From: Bacillota bacterium
Lineage (GTDB): Bacteria > Bacillota > UBA4882 > UBA8346
DNA: 64,000 nucleotides
NCBI GenBank assembly: GCA_023429995.1
Contig: JAEZCE010000080.1
Location: forward strand, 19,712 to 83,711
Reading direction: 5' to 3'
Part shown: positions 25,747 through 35,200 of the stretch, piece after piece
Layout: each line of letters begins with the position of its first letter
Position numbering within the stretch: position 1 is the stretch's first letter
Translations under genes and position numbers: made by a program
The notes under the pieces: generated by a model
The model's input: only the letters and a program-made list of their open reading frames with translations
The model's database searches: none
What the model was told of the DNA's origin: nothing

Positions 25747-27246
25747 ATGAATGCGATTTTACTGCAAATGAAGAATATCAGCAAAAGCTTTTCGGGGATC
25801 AGTGTCCTTAAAGGAATTGATTTTGAACTTAGATCAGGTGAAGTACATGCTATTTTAGGTGAAAACGGCGCTGGCAAATCGACCCTCATCAAAATTTTGG
25901 GAGGGATTCACCATGCGGACACCGGCAAAATTATCATCGACGGCTCGGAACGAAAGATCAACGATGTAGGCGATGCGCGCGCGAATGGGATTAGTATCAT
26001 CCACCAGGAAATTGTGTTGGTGCCTTATCTTTCGGTTGCCGAAAATCTTTTTTTGGGTCAGGAAAAATGCAGTATCTTGGGAATGCTGGAGAAAGGGAGG
26101 ATGTTAGCCGAGGCCCAGAGGATGTTTGACTCTTTCGGGCTGGAAATTAACGCAGGCATTCCTGTGGCCGAACTGACCATTGCCCAGAGACAATTGGTAG
26201 AAATCGTCAAGGCCGTTTTTTTTAATGCCCGGATTATTGTGATGGATGAACCGACTTCTTCACTTTCGGAATATGAAACCCAAAAGTTGTTCTTGACAAT
26301 TGAACAATTAAAGAAAAAAGGCGTCGGTATCATTTACATTTCACATAAAATTTCCGAACTGTTTGAAATCGCCGATCGGATTACTGTGCTCCGCGACGGT
26401 TATATGATTGCGACCAAAAAATTAACGGAAACCAATGCCAATGATTTGATCGCCATGATGGTCGGACGGGAATTGAAGGAGTTTTATACTCGATCTTTTA
26501 ACGATCTCGGCGAGGTTGTGTTGGAAGTCAAGGGGTTTAGCCGGCAAAACGTCATGTCGGATGTTTCTTTTTCCGTAAGGGCGGGTGAGGTGGTTGGATT
26601 TTCAGGTTTATTGGGCGCGGGGCGTTCTGAGATTATGCGGGCGCTTTTTGGGCTGGATCCTCTTGATGACGGGGAGATTTATCTTAAAGGTAAAAAAGTC
26701 GTAATCGCTAATCCGAGGGATGCGGTTAAACTGGGAATTGCTTTTGTGCCGGAAGATCGAAAAAAAGAAGGATTGGTGCTTGAGAATACTCTGCGATTTA
26801 ATATGACATTTTTGGTATTGTCGAAATTAATCCGTTTGCTGCGGATCAATCATCAAAAACAAAATCAAATTACTGAAAATTACATCAAACGATTTTCGAT
26901 AAAAGCTTCATCGGAATATCAGATTGTCAACAGCCTGAGCGGCGGTAACCAGCAGAAAGTCTTAATTGCGAAATGGCTGGCAATTGAACCTTGCGTACTC
27001 ATTCTTGATGAACCGACCCGAGGGGTAGACGTTGGGGCGAAAGCTGAAATTTATGACATCATTAACAATCTGGCCAAAAGCGGAGTGGCAGTGATTTTAG
27101 TTTCCTCAGAGTTGCCAGAGATTATTAATATGTGCGACCGGGCTTATGTGGTGAGTAAGGGGAGAATTTCCGGACATCTGGAACGAAGTGAATTTTCGCA
27201 AGAAAAAATAATGACCTGCGCAACGGAGGCATATCATGTCAACTAA
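25747..27246 (+). CDS. Sugar ABC transporter ATP-binding protein (RbsA/MglA type)
   Basis: 499 residues from ATG 25747. Two fused ABC domains: Walker A GENGAGKST (38-46) and the first half LTIAQRQLVEIVKA, then the second, degenerate P-loop FSGLLGAGRSE and the signature LSGGNQQKV with LDEPTRGVDVGAK. This is the standard architecture of CUT2 importers. It overlaps the permease start by 11 bp. Confidence 0.94.
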   Translation: MNAILLQMKNISKSFSGISVLKGIDFELRSGEVHAILGENGAGKSTLIKILGGIHHADTGKIIIDGSERKINDVGDARANGISIIHQEIVLVPYLSVAENLFLGQEKCSILGMLEKGRMLAEAQRMFDSFGLEINAGIPVAELTIAQRQLVEIVKAVFFNARIIVMDEPTSSLSEYETQKLFLTIEQLKKKGVGIIYISHKISELFEIADRITVLRDGYMIATKKLTETNANDLIAMMVGRELKEFYTRSFNDLGEVVLEVKGFSRQNVMSDVSFSVRAGEVVGFSGLLGAGRSEIMRALFGLDPLDDGEIYLKGKKVVIANPRDAVKLGIAFVPEDRKKEGLVLENTLRFNMTFLVLSKLIRLLRINHQKQNQITENYIKRFSIKASSEYQIVNSLSGGNQQKVLIAKWLAIEPCVLILDEPTRGVDVGAKAEIYDIINNLAKSGVAVILVSSELPEIINMCDRAYVVSKGRISGHLERSEFSQEKIMTCATEAYHVN

Positions 27247-28222
27247 ATTGATTTCTGCCGAGAGATTCAATATTCTTTTCCAGTCGAAAAATTTTTTTAA
27301 ACGAAACTTAGGTATCTTGTTGGGGTTGTTAGCGTTATGCGTCATTCTGACTTTTAAATCGCCCTTTTTTTTGACAACTGATAATATGTTCAATGTATTA
27401 CGCCAAGTATCCACCAATTCAAATTTGGCGTTAGGACTGACTATGGCGATTATTATCGGGGGAATTGACCTGTCGGTAGGGGCAGTAGTGGCCTTGGCGG
27501 GAACTTTAGCGGCGGGCTTCATCACAAATCAACATATGGATGTAACAAGCGCGATTATCCTAGCTATGGTAATCGGAACTTCAATTGGTTTACTCAATGG
27601 ATTGATTATCGCTTATGGTAAAATTCCCGCTTTTATTACTACGCTGGCTACGATGAACCTCGCTCGCGGCGCCGCTTTTGTCTATTCCGGCGGAATGCCC
27701 ATACGAACTTTTGTTGATTCGTTTAATATCCTTGGAATCGGTCGTTTTGGCCCTATTCCCCTCCCGGTAATATATTCGGTTTTCTTTGTCGTTGTAATAT
27801 TTTTGCTATTGAACCGTACTAAGATTGGCCCTCATATTTATGCAATAGGCGGCAACCGGGAAGCGGCCTGTTTTTCAGGCGTCAATATTCCCAAAATCGA
27901 AGTTTTGGTTTATACCCTGTCAGGTTTTTTGGCTTCCTTCAGTGGCGTAGTTCTTGCCTGCCGCATGTATTCGGGACAACCCTCGGTCGGTAACGGATTT
28001 GAACTGGATGCCATCGCTGCGGCAGTCTTGGGCGGAACCAGCATGTCGGGTGGAATGGGGTATATTTCGGGTACGATTATTGGTGTGCTCATCATCGGAA
28101 TTTTGAATAACGGATTGAATCTGTTAAACATCAACTCGTTCTGGCAATTGATAGTCAAAGGAATAGTAATTTTGATTGCGGTATTCATGGACATTAGTAA
28201 AAAGAAGAGTTACAGTAAATAG
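27236..28222 (+). CDS. Sugar ABC transporter permease (RbsC type)
   Basis: 328 residues with eight or more hydrophobic segments and the CUT2 permease motifs GGIDLSVGAVVALAG and AAAVLGGTSMSGGMG. Partner of the upstream ATPase and binding protein. The 11-bp overlap indicates translational coupling. Confidence 0.94.
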   Translation: MSTKLISAERFNILFQSKNFFKRNLGILLGLLALCVILTFKSPFFLTTDNMFNVLRQVSTNSNLALGLTMAIIIGGIDLSVGAVVALAGTLAAGFITNQHMDVTSAIILAMVIGTSIGLLNGLIIAYGKIPAFITTLATMNLARGAAFVYSGGMPIRTFVDSFNILGIGRFGPIPLPVIYSVFFVVVIFLLLNRTKIGPHIYAIGGNREAACFSGVNIPKIEVLVYTLSGFLASFSGVVLACRMYSGQPSVGNGFELDAIAAAVLGGTSMSGGMGYISGTIIGVLIIGILNNGLNLLNINSFWQLIVKGIVILIAVFMDISKKKSYSK

Positions 28223-28336
28223 CTTTCTGATTTGCAACCAGTAGAAAAAGTTCAGTCTAGGTACCACCTCTGGCTTTCGAAAAGGCCCAAGCGGTTGCGG
28301 AAGCGGATATTGGGAATGAAAGAGGGAAAAGTCGTC

Positions 28337-29812
28337 ATGTCGTTTTATATTGGGATTGATGTCGGGACTTCGTCCGTAAAATTAGTGCTGATTGACGATA
28401 CCGGAAAAATAATCCATACTGCCAAAAGAGAATATGCGAACCTTTCTCCGTTGCCCGGATGGAGAGAACAGAACCCCGAAGTCTGGTATGATCACATGGC
28501 TTTGGGTATTAAGAATCTTTTGGCAAACTTTGACCGCTCTTTGGTAAAAGGCATCGGTGTGACTGGACAAATGCATACAGCCGTTTTTTTGGATAAGCAA
28601 GGGGACGTGATTCGGCCGGCCATTCTGTGGGATGACACCCGAACCAGCTCCATTGTGGACAGATTGAGATCCGAAGTCGGGAATGATCCGGATATACCCT
28701 ATCTTCAAAATATTATCTCCACAGGCTCGCCGGCAATAAATCTTTTATGGCTGAAGGAGAATGAACGGGATCATTTTGAGAAAATCCGGTATGTTCTGAT
28801 TGCAAAGGATTATATTGTATATCGATTGACCGGGGAAATTTCGACTGACTACTGTGATGCCTCGACATCGGCGTTGTTTGATTTCAGGGAAAAGCAGTGG
28901 TCGGAAAAAATGAAAGGGCTCATTGGGCTTGGCAATGTCCTTCCCACGATTAACAGCTCGTCCCAGATTGTAGGCTGCCTGAAAAAAGATGTGGCAGGGG
29001 ACTTGGGGCTGGATTGCGGCGTAAAGGTGATTGCGGGTACGGGGGATAACGCTGCGGCAGCGGTCTCTTCCGGCAGTATAGAGATTGGTTCCCCTACCAT
29101 CTCCCTGGGAACTTCGGGCGTGATTTTTGCTTCCTGTGAACGTGCCGACTTTAGCACACGGGTTAAAAACATTCTCTTTTCTATCTCTGAAAGGGAAACG
29201 GTCTATCTTTTTCAGGGCGTGGCACAGGCAGCCGCGTCCTGCAGCCAGTGGTGGGTGGAAGATATCCTAAGAACCAAGAATTACCGTTCTGAGGAGTTGA
29301 AAATTAACGCCGATAAACTGGGAAAAAACAATGTCCTTTTTTTCCCACATCTGACGGGGGATAAGACGGTCTATGCCGACCCGCGCATTAGAGGCGCGTT
29401 TCTTGGACTGAGCATTGATACCTCAAGGGAAGAGATGATGCAGGCCGTTATGGAGGGAGTGGCGTTTGCGCTTAAAGATATTGTTGAGGTTTTAAAATCC
29501 ATCGATATCCATATTCAAACGGCAAAAATCACCGGTGGAGGAGCCAACAGCGATCTGTGGATTCGAATTATCTCCAATGTTCTGAACATCCCGATTGCAA
29601 AGTTGAGTCCCGGCGCAGGTCCGGGGTATGGTGTGGGGCTGTTGGCCTTATATGGGTGCGGTGCATGTGATACCCTGCAGTCGCTCGTTCATCAAAACAT
29701 TACCATCGAAAAAACGATCCACCCCGAGCAGGGTCTTCCGGAACAATATGAAAAAAAATATGCCGTTTATAAAAATATATATTCCATGGTCAAAATGATA
29801 AGTCAAAGCTGA
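28337..29812 (+). CDS. FGGY family kinase, xylulokinase-like
   Basis: 491 residues from ATG 28337 (AGAGGGAAA upstream; the frame from 28232 is not supported). GIDVGTSSVKLVLID, TGQMHTAVFLD with WDDTR, AGTGDNAAAAVSSG and ITGGGANSDLW are close to the xylulokinase pattern, where QMHG-type motifs contact the ketose. It phosphorylates the imported ketose or a close derivative, before the aldolase that follows. Confidence 0.88.
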   Translation: MSFYIGIDVGTSSVKLVLIDDTGKIIHTAKREYANLSPLPGWREQNPEVWYDHMALGIKNLLANFDRSLVKGIGVTGQMHTAVFLDKQGDVIRPAILWDDTRTSSIVDRLRSEVGNDPDIPYLQNIISTGSPAINLLWLKENERDHFEKIRYVLIAKDYIVYRLTGEISTDYCDASTSALFDFREKQWSEKMKGLIGLGNVLPTINSSSQIVGCLKKDVAGDLGLDCGVKVIAGTGDNAAAAVSSGSIEIGSPTISLGTSGVIFASCERADFSTRVKNILFSISERETVYLFQGVAQAAASCSQWWVEDILRTKNYRSEELKINADKLGKNNVLFFPHLTGDKTVYADPRIRGAFLGLSIDTSREEMMQAVMEGVAFALKDIVEVLKSIDIHIQTAKITGGGANSDLWIRIISNVLNIPIAKLSPGAGPGYGVGLLALYGCGACDTLQSLVHQNITIEKTIHPEQGLPEQYEKKYAVYKNIYSMVKMISQS

Positions 29813-29898
29813 TGGTTGTCTCAACCACGGGGATTCAAACCTCGGCTTTAGCCGGTGGTGGATGAGTTTTAAAATTAGAATTACAAAGGAGATTTAAA

Positions 29899-30738
29899 AT
29901 GAGAATCATAAACGGTTTCGATCTGATGGAGTATGCGAAACGATACAACTATGTGTTGCCGGCTTTCAACACCACAAATCTGGAAATGACCTATGCCGTT
30001 GCGAAAGGTCTGGATTCCGCGCGCCTACCAGGCTATATCCAGATTTCTTCAAATAATCTGCGCCTTTCAACCCCCCAGGTCATTTCGAATATCACGCGGG
30101 ATGCGCTGAAAAACGTGGACACCCCAATCGGCCTTCATTTGGATCACGGTCACAGTTTTGAAGATGTAAAAGCCTGCATAGAAGCTGGCTTCACCTCAAT
30201 TATGATCGACGCTTCCAAGTTGTCCTATGAAGATAATATTTGGGAAGTGCGCCGCGCCGCCGAATATTGTCACTTCTACGGTGTTCCTGTGGAGGCGGAA
30301 CTTGGAATGATCGGCGGCAAAGAGGACACACCGGTTGAAGAAGCTGATGCAAAGACAGATCCTGACATGGTGGCAGAGTTTGTGGAGAAGACTCATTGCG
30401 ACTTATTGGCTGTTTCAGTAGGCAATGTCCATGGCTTGTGCGTGGAACCCCATATCGACCTGCCTCTTTTGAAAAGGATATCGGAGGTCAGCAAGGTGCC
30501 TCTTGTGTTACATGGAGGTTCCGGAATACCCTTTGATGTTATCCGCTCCGCTAGAGCGTATAATTTAATTAAAATCAATTACGGATCCGATTTGCGCAAA
30601 GAGTTCATACAGACCTTTGGCAAAGCTTATGAAGCGGACCATAACGCCCATGATGTTATCAGCCTAAGCTTGAATGCGGTAGAGAATGTAAAAAGAAAAA
30701 CCCAAGAATTGGTCAAGGCAATTAATGTTGGGGATTAA
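29899..30738 (+). CDS. Class II (zinc) ketose-bisphosphate aldolase family protein
   Basis: 279 residues with a perfect AAAGGAG site. The catalytic D82 and zinc H83 in LHLDHGHS, E134 in EAELGMIGG, H178 in GNVHGL and H205 in LVLHGGSG follow the FbaA/GatY/KbaY family. It probably cleaves a phosphorylated ketose to DHAP and an aldehyde, completing the import-kinase-aldolase route of this operon. The exact substrate (fructose-, tagatose- or another ketose phosphate) is open. Confidence 0.9.
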   Translation: MRIINGFDLMEYAKRYNYVLPAFNTTNLEMTYAVAKGLDSARLPGYIQISSNNLRLSTPQVISNITRDALKNVDTPIGLHLDHGHSFEDVKACIEAGFTSIMIDASKLSYEDNIWEVRRAAEYCHFYGVPVEAELGMIGGKEDTPVEEADAKTDPDMVAEFVEKTHCDLLAVSVGNVHGLCVEPHIDLPLLKRISEVSKVPLVLHGGSGIPFDVIRSARAYNLIKINYGSDLRKEFIQTFGKAYEADHNAHDVISLSLNAVENVKRKTQELVKAINVGD

Positions 30739-30943
30739 GTTTTAGTGGTAAAGGCACGAAAGCCGTTTTGTTGAAACCGGATTTGCCGGAGATACAGGCA
30801 ACCGGGATGAGTCAGGGTATTGTTTTAAAGACTGAAAAGAATGAAATATCCTTTTTCAATGCTTCTTTACATGTAATCCCGATTGGATAATAACCGATGA
30901 GGCGATTTGGAAGAGGATAAAAGTTTATAAATCTTAAAAGTGA

Positions 30944-30972
30944 GCCCATTCGATACTGAAGGGGCTTTTTTG
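30944..30972 (+). terminator. Terminator after the aldolase operon
   Basis: AGCCC and GGGCT arms with a T6 tail. The 500 bp from 30739 to 31244 hold no gene, only this terminator, the next one and the GntR promoter. Confidence 0.6.
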
Positions 30973-31020
30973 TGGTAAACATAGCTCGAAGCGGATTCAT
31001 GGTGTATCATTTATTTGACT

Positions 31021-31057
31021 CCGGAGATTGCGATTTAAACTCCGGAACCTTTTTTTT
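31021..31057 (+). terminator. Second terminator in the same gap
   Basis: CCGGAG and CTCCGG arms around a 14-nt loop, followed by eight T after AACC. Confidence 0.65.
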
Positions 31058-31159
31058 GAATCCTATCCGTTGATAAACGGTTAAGCCGCGTGGGGTCAGT
31101 GGGATACTGCTGAATGATAGACTATTATACCCAGGGTATTTTAAGGGGTAAAAGAATGC

Positions 31160-31216
31160 TTGACAAAAAATATCATGTGATATATCATGAAATCATAAAG
31201 TATATCACGTGATATA
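31160..31216 (+). promoter_or_regulatory. Promoter with two GntR-type operators
   Basis: TTGACA at 31160-31165 is followed by TATCATGTGATATATCATGA (31171-31190), which covers the -10 region. After it comes the perfect 16-bp palindrome TATATCACGTGATATA (31201-31216). Both share ATCAyGTGATATA. This is a textbook arrangement for a GntR repressor that blocks its own promoter. The regulator gene starts 28 bp further on. Confidence 0.75.
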
Positions 31217-31244
31217 TCATAAAAAATGACAGAGGTCTTGTATT

Positions 31245-31874
31245 ATGAAACGTTCATTATCTCAACAGGTATATGATGAGTTATTGGAACGTATACTCCA
31301 AAACCATTGGGCTCCGGGTGATTTGATTAACCGAAGGGAAATTGCAGCCGAACTAGGAGTCAGCGTGGCGCCTACTTTGGAAGCCATGTTAAAATTGGAA
31401 ACCGAAGGGTTGTTGGAGTCGATTCCACGTAAGGGTACCCGAATTCGTGTTATTACGGAAGATGATTTGCGAGGTCAAGTGATCCTCAGGCAGGCGTTGG
31501 AATGTCAGGCGGCTCGGCTTTATTGTGGAGAACGAATCGTTCAACACGAAATGGAACTATTAAAACTGGCCGCGTTGATAGATGATACCCCTGCCAACAC
31601 CAGGCAATGTTGGGAAAGGGAGGTTGATTTTCATCGCTATTTACTTGAGCTGACTGAATGTAAAACTTTGGTCCAAAAATTTAAAGAGGTGATGCAGCTG
31701 AATTTATTTATAGCTGCTAATCGGTTATCATCACTCAATTTCAATTACAAGTATGATCACATTGTCTATCGTCATACTGAATTAGTAAAGAAATTAGAGA
31801 CCAAAGATCCGGATGTTGCGGAACGAGCTATTCGGGAACACTTATTTAGTGGCCTTTTAGAGAACTACAACTAG
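31245..31874 (+). CDS. GntR family regulator (FCD/FadR subfamily)
   Basis: 209 residues. N-terminal winged HTH (VYDELLERILQNHWAPGDLINRREIAAELGVS...) and an all-helical FCD ligand domain with the metal-binding pattern (EVDFHRYLLELT, IVYRHTELV, AIREHLFSGL). It controls sugar-acid genes in most known cases. It is preceded by the double operator at 31160 and followed by the MalEFG-type operon. Confidence 0.9.
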   Translation: MKRSLSQQVYDELLERILQNHWAPGDLINRREIAAELGVSVAPTLEAMLKLETEGLLESIPRKGTRIRVITEDDLRGQVILRQALECQAARLYCGERIVQHEMELLKLAALIDDTPANTRQCWEREVDFHRYLLELTECKTLVQKFKEVMQLNLFIAANRLSSLNFNYKYDHIVYRHTELVKKLETKDPDVAERAIREHLFSGLLENYN

Positions 31875-31936
31875 TAGCTTGTTATCGAGTTTGAAAAATC
31901 GATATCCGTTTACGTAGAAAATAAGGGGGGCAAGTA

Positions 31937-33235
31937 ATGGACAAAAAGATAAGGTTAAGTTTGACTCTGCTTCTAGTGGTATGCATGTTTTGTTGTGTGA
32001 CTGGTTTTGCGAAAAGTAGCTCAAAGGACATTTCAGCCAACTTAAGAATTTTGTATCCGGGTACTTCCGAAATTGAGAAAGCTTGGGCTGAGAATCTTAA
32101 AAAAGCAGTGACTGAAAAGTATCCCAAAATTAAAATCGAGTATATCTATCTTAGTTGGGCCGATATTGAAAAGAAATTAGCGGTAATGATTGCCGCCAGG
32201 GATTATCCAGATATGATGGATGTTCTTGATGTGGTCAATCCGGTAGCGATGGATGCATTGGAACCGCTTGACGGGTATTTAAAAGGAAGCGCGATTAAAC
32301 TTTCTAATTATTCTTCGGGTTATGTGAATTATTCGCGATATAATGGAAAATTGTATTCTATTCCGTGGCAGGGAATTACATATGCACATGTCGTGAATAC
32401 GGATTTATTGGCGGCAGCCGGCTATAAGATTTCAGACCTGAAAAGTTGGGATGCGGTAAAGGAAGCCGTTAAAGCTATGAGCAAAAACGGGAAATCCGGT
32501 TATGCCATGGCGAACGGCGGGACAGGAAGATTTTCCTTCCGTGATTTCATGATGATTTGTTTGAGTAATGATGTTCAACCGGATGATGTTAGTAATGCCT
32601 CAAAAAAGAAGTATATTGAAGTATTATCGTTTTTAAATGATTTGGCGCCCTATATGCCGAAAAGTCAGATTACCTGGCTCTATCCGGAATTATTCAAGGC
32701 CTGGGGCGCGGAGGATGTCGGTATCATGCATTCCGGTTCGTATTTTACCGCCAATGCTGTTTCGCATAGCAGCGCAATTGTTGCTAAAACCAGAGCATTT
32801 GTTTTCCCGCAGGGACCTTCCGCCGCCAAACCGCAAGCAATGGTTGCCAACGCCGGTTTTGCAATGATAAAAGGTTCCAAACAAAAAGAGGCGGCATGGA
32901 AAGTAATGGAGGTAATCAATAGCCCTGAAATGGTGGCCCGGATTGGCGGAGCTATTAATTTGCCGGCTACTCTCAAAGTGAATATGAAGGTTCTGAAAGA
33001 AGTGGCTAAAGCGACCTATCCGCAATCTTTTGAAGGACATTTAAGATTACTTAATGATTTTAGTACGATTGCCCAAAAATACGGTGTGCCTCAACCTCGA
33101 ATTATTGGCCAACCTCAAATGGAAATGATTGTTCAGGCGGCAATTGTTAAAATGTTGTATGGCAAATCCACCCCTGAAGACGCCTATAATGAGATTCGTG
33201 ATGGAATTCTAAAAGTTAAGGAAGAAGTAAAATAA
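31937..33235 (+). CDS. Sugar ABC transporter substrate-binding protein (family 1, MalE type)
   Basis: 432 residues with an AAGGGGGGC ribosome site. Signal peptide MDKKIRLSLTLLLVVCMFCCVTGFA with cysteines but no clean lipobox. The SBP_bac_1 fold is recognisable from YPGTSEIEKAWAENLKKAVTEKYPKIKI, VDVVNPVAMDALEPLDGYL and GTGRFSFRDFMM. It probably binds an oligosaccharide or uronide released outside the cell. Confidence 0.92.
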   Translation: MDKKIRLSLTLLLVVCMFCCVTGFAKSSSKDISANLRILYPGTSEIEKAWAENLKKAVTEKYPKIKIEYIYLSWADIEKKLAVMIAARDYPDMMDVLDVVNPVAMDALEPLDGYLKGSAIKLSNYSSGYVNYSRYNGKLYSIPWQGITYAHVVNTDLLAAAGYKISDLKSWDAVKEAVKAMSKNGKSGYAMANGGTGRFSFRDFMMICLSNDVQPDDVSNASKKKYIEVLSFLNDLAPYMPKSQITWLYPELFKAWGAEDVGIMHSGSYFTANAVSHSSAIVAKTRAFVFPQGPSAAKPQAMVANAGFAMIKGSKQKEAAWKVMEVINSPEMVARIGGAINLPATLKVNMKVLKEVAKATYPQSFEGHLRLLNDFSTIAQKYGVPQPRIIGQPQMEMIVQAAIVKMLYGKSTPEDAYNEIRDGILKVKEEVK

Positions 33236-33245
33236 GACTAAAAAA

Positions 33246-33373
33246 GTGAAGGGGCTGCCCTAAAAGGGAATTTATCGATAAAGAAATACAATATATCGAA
33301 ATTCAGGCGTTCGATGAAGCTATATATTGTATTTCTTATTGATTTAAAATTGCTTTTCAGACAGCCTCTTCAT
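33246..33373. mobile_element. MITE-like palindromic insertion inside the ABC operon
   Basis: A 128-bp near-palindrome. The left end GAAGGGGCTGCCCTAAAAG matches the reverse complement of the right end (CTTTTCAGACAGCCTCTTC) with few differences, and the inner arms AAGAAATACAATATAT / ATATATTGTATTTCTTA are nearly perfect. The ends resemble terminal inverted repeats of IS elements of the kind that begin GGGGCTGTC. No transposase is present. It sits between the binding protein and its first permease and can fold as one long hairpin in the mRNA. Confidence 0.75.
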
Positions 33374-33416
33374 GAACAGTTTGGGCTTGGCAAGAAACTG
33401 CATGCGGGGTGATTTA

Positions 33417-34304
33417 ATGAATGACTTGACTATCAATTCCCGGTCGTTTTGGAAGCAGTATGGATTTGCCTATTTGTTAATTCTTCCAACAGTCGCTTAT
33501 TTGGTGTGTTTTCAGCTGTATCCTTTGTTGGAGTCTGTTAGGCTTAGTTTTACAGACTTAACATTCTTGCGCCCGGCCAGCGGTAAATATATCGGACTAA
33601 GCAATTATATTAAATTATTAACGGATGATTCCAATTTTTGGCCGATTTTTCATCATAGTATTCTATGGGTGGGCGGATCGACGTTATTGCAATTTATCAT
33701 TGGGTTACCGGCAGCCTTGATATTGAATTCCAAATTGCCCGGCCGCCCGGTTTGGCGGGGTTTATTAATGATTCCGTGGGTAACGCCGGTTGTTGTGATG
33801 GGCTTGATTTGGAAATGGATTTATGACGGTGATTATGGGCTGTTAAATTATTATTTGCATACTAAAATGGTATGGCTGGGAAATGAGCATACCGTATGGC
33901 CTTCATTATTGTTGGCTTCCATGTGGAAAGGTTTCCCTTATGTAACGCTGATGTTTTTGGCCGGTTTACAAGGAATTCCCGATGATCTGTATGAAGCTTC
34001 TCACATTGACGGATGTAATGCCTGGAAACAATTTTCCTATATCACATTACCATTGTTAACTCCGGTGATGTTTGTCACGGGTTTGATTTCAATCATTACG
34101 ACCTGGACCAAATTTGAAATGATATGGGTGTTAACTGCGGGGGGACCGGGATGTACCACCAGCATTTTGCCAACCTATATTTATACAAAGTCTTTTCAAT
34201 ATTTTCAATTGGGATTGGGTTCGGCGGTGGCTACAATTTCCACCTTGGTGGTGCTGGGTATTGTGTTAATTTATTTTCGGGTTTTCGATGTTAAAGAGCG
34301 ATAA
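33417..34304 (+). CDS. Sugar ABC transporter permease (MalF/UgpA type)
   Basis: 295 residues from ATG 33417 (GGGGTGA upstream). Six hydrophobic segments and the inner-membrane-component EAA loop (LYEASHIDGCNAWKQFSYITLPLL). It forms the channel with the next gene; its stop is directly followed by that gene's ribosome site. Confidence 0.93.
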   Translation: MNDLTINSRSFWKQYGFAYLLILPTVAYLVCFQLYPLLESVRLSFTDLTFLRPASGKYIGLSNYIKLLTDDSNFWPIFHHSILWVGGSTLLQFIIGLPAALILNSKLPGRPVWRGLLMIPWVTPVVVMGLIWKWIYDGDYGLLNYYLHTKMVWLGNEHTVWPSLLLASMWKGFPYVTLMFLAGLQGIPDDLYEASHIDGCNAWKQFSYITLPLLTPVMFVTGLISIITTWTKFEMIWVLTAGGPGCTTSILPTYIYTKSFQYFQLGLGSAVATISTLVVLGIVLIYFRVFDVKER

Positions 34305-34316
34305 GTGAGGTTAACC

Positions 34317-35162
34317 ATGATGCAGACCAAAAAAGTCGTTCCCAAAATTATTCTTTATGGTGGCTTATTTGTATTGATGAGCTTTATTCTTTTGCCCTAC
34401 CTCTGGTTATTGGTAAGCACATTCAAGAATGATCAAGAAATTTTTGAATTGATTCCTCATTGGATTCCGAAGAGGATTACTTTTGGAAATTATTTATGGG
34501 CTTTTAGCACGAATGGTACGGATATTTTTCCATTGCTTTTTAACTCTATTTTTACTTCTACAGGAACCGCCTTGTTGACCGGCTTGTTCGCGGCAACCGG
34601 CGGATATGCGCTTGCCCGGTATAAGGCCCCGGGTTTTAAAGTAATCGGCATAGCAATCCTGATGGCGCAAATGCTTCAGGGGCCTCTCATTATGGTTCCT
34701 TGGTATAAAATGGCTGGAATGCTTGGTATATTGAATACTCGTCTGGCATTAATCCTTATTTATGGCACGGCCACGATACCCGTTGGAGTTTGGTTGATGA
34801 AAGGCTTTTTTGCCACTGTCCCCATAGAAATGGAGGAATCGGCGGCGGTCGACGGGTGCACAAAATTAGGGACTTTAGCCAAGATTGTACTGCCGTTAAC
34901 TTTACCGGGATTGGTTTCAATTGTAATTTATTCTTTTATTTTATCATGGAATGATTACCAATATGCTTTGATATTGACAAATTCCACCCAAGCCAAAACG
35001 ATTCAACTGGGGATCGCGGAGATGATGGATAGTATGGGTAAACAAAACTGGGGCGGCATTATGGCCAGCAGTATTATTGTGACGATACCCATCATTTTGT
35101 TATTTGGCTTTATCCAGCGATATTTGATTGAAGGATTGACATCCGGCGCAGTTAAAGGATAA
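34317..35162 (+). CDS. Sugar ABC transporter permease (MalG/UgpE type)
   Basis: 281 residues from ATG 34317 (GTGAGG 6 nt upstream; GTG 34305 is the longer option). EAA loop EMEESAAVDGCTKLGTLAKIVLPLT and six hydrophobic segments. No ATPase gene is linked, so a shared MsmK/UgpC-type ATPase elsewhere is expected, as is usual for CUT1 importers. Confidence 0.93.
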   Translation: MMQTKKVVPKIILYGGLFVLMSFILLPYLWLLVSTFKNDQEIFELIPHWIPKRITFGNYLWAFSTNGTDIFPLLFNSIFTSTGTALLTGLFAATGGYALARYKAPGFKVIGIAILMAQMLQGPLIMVPWYKMAGMLGILNTRLALILIYGTATIPVGVWLMKGFFATVPIEMEESAAVDGCTKLGTLAKIVLPLTLPGLVSIVIYSFILSWNDYQYALILTNSTQAKTIQLGIAEMMDSMGKQNWGGIMASSIIVTIPIILLFGFIQRYLIEGLTSGAVKG

Positions 35163-35200
35163 GACAAAAAAATAAGCGTAATTATTGAAAGGGAAAAAAG

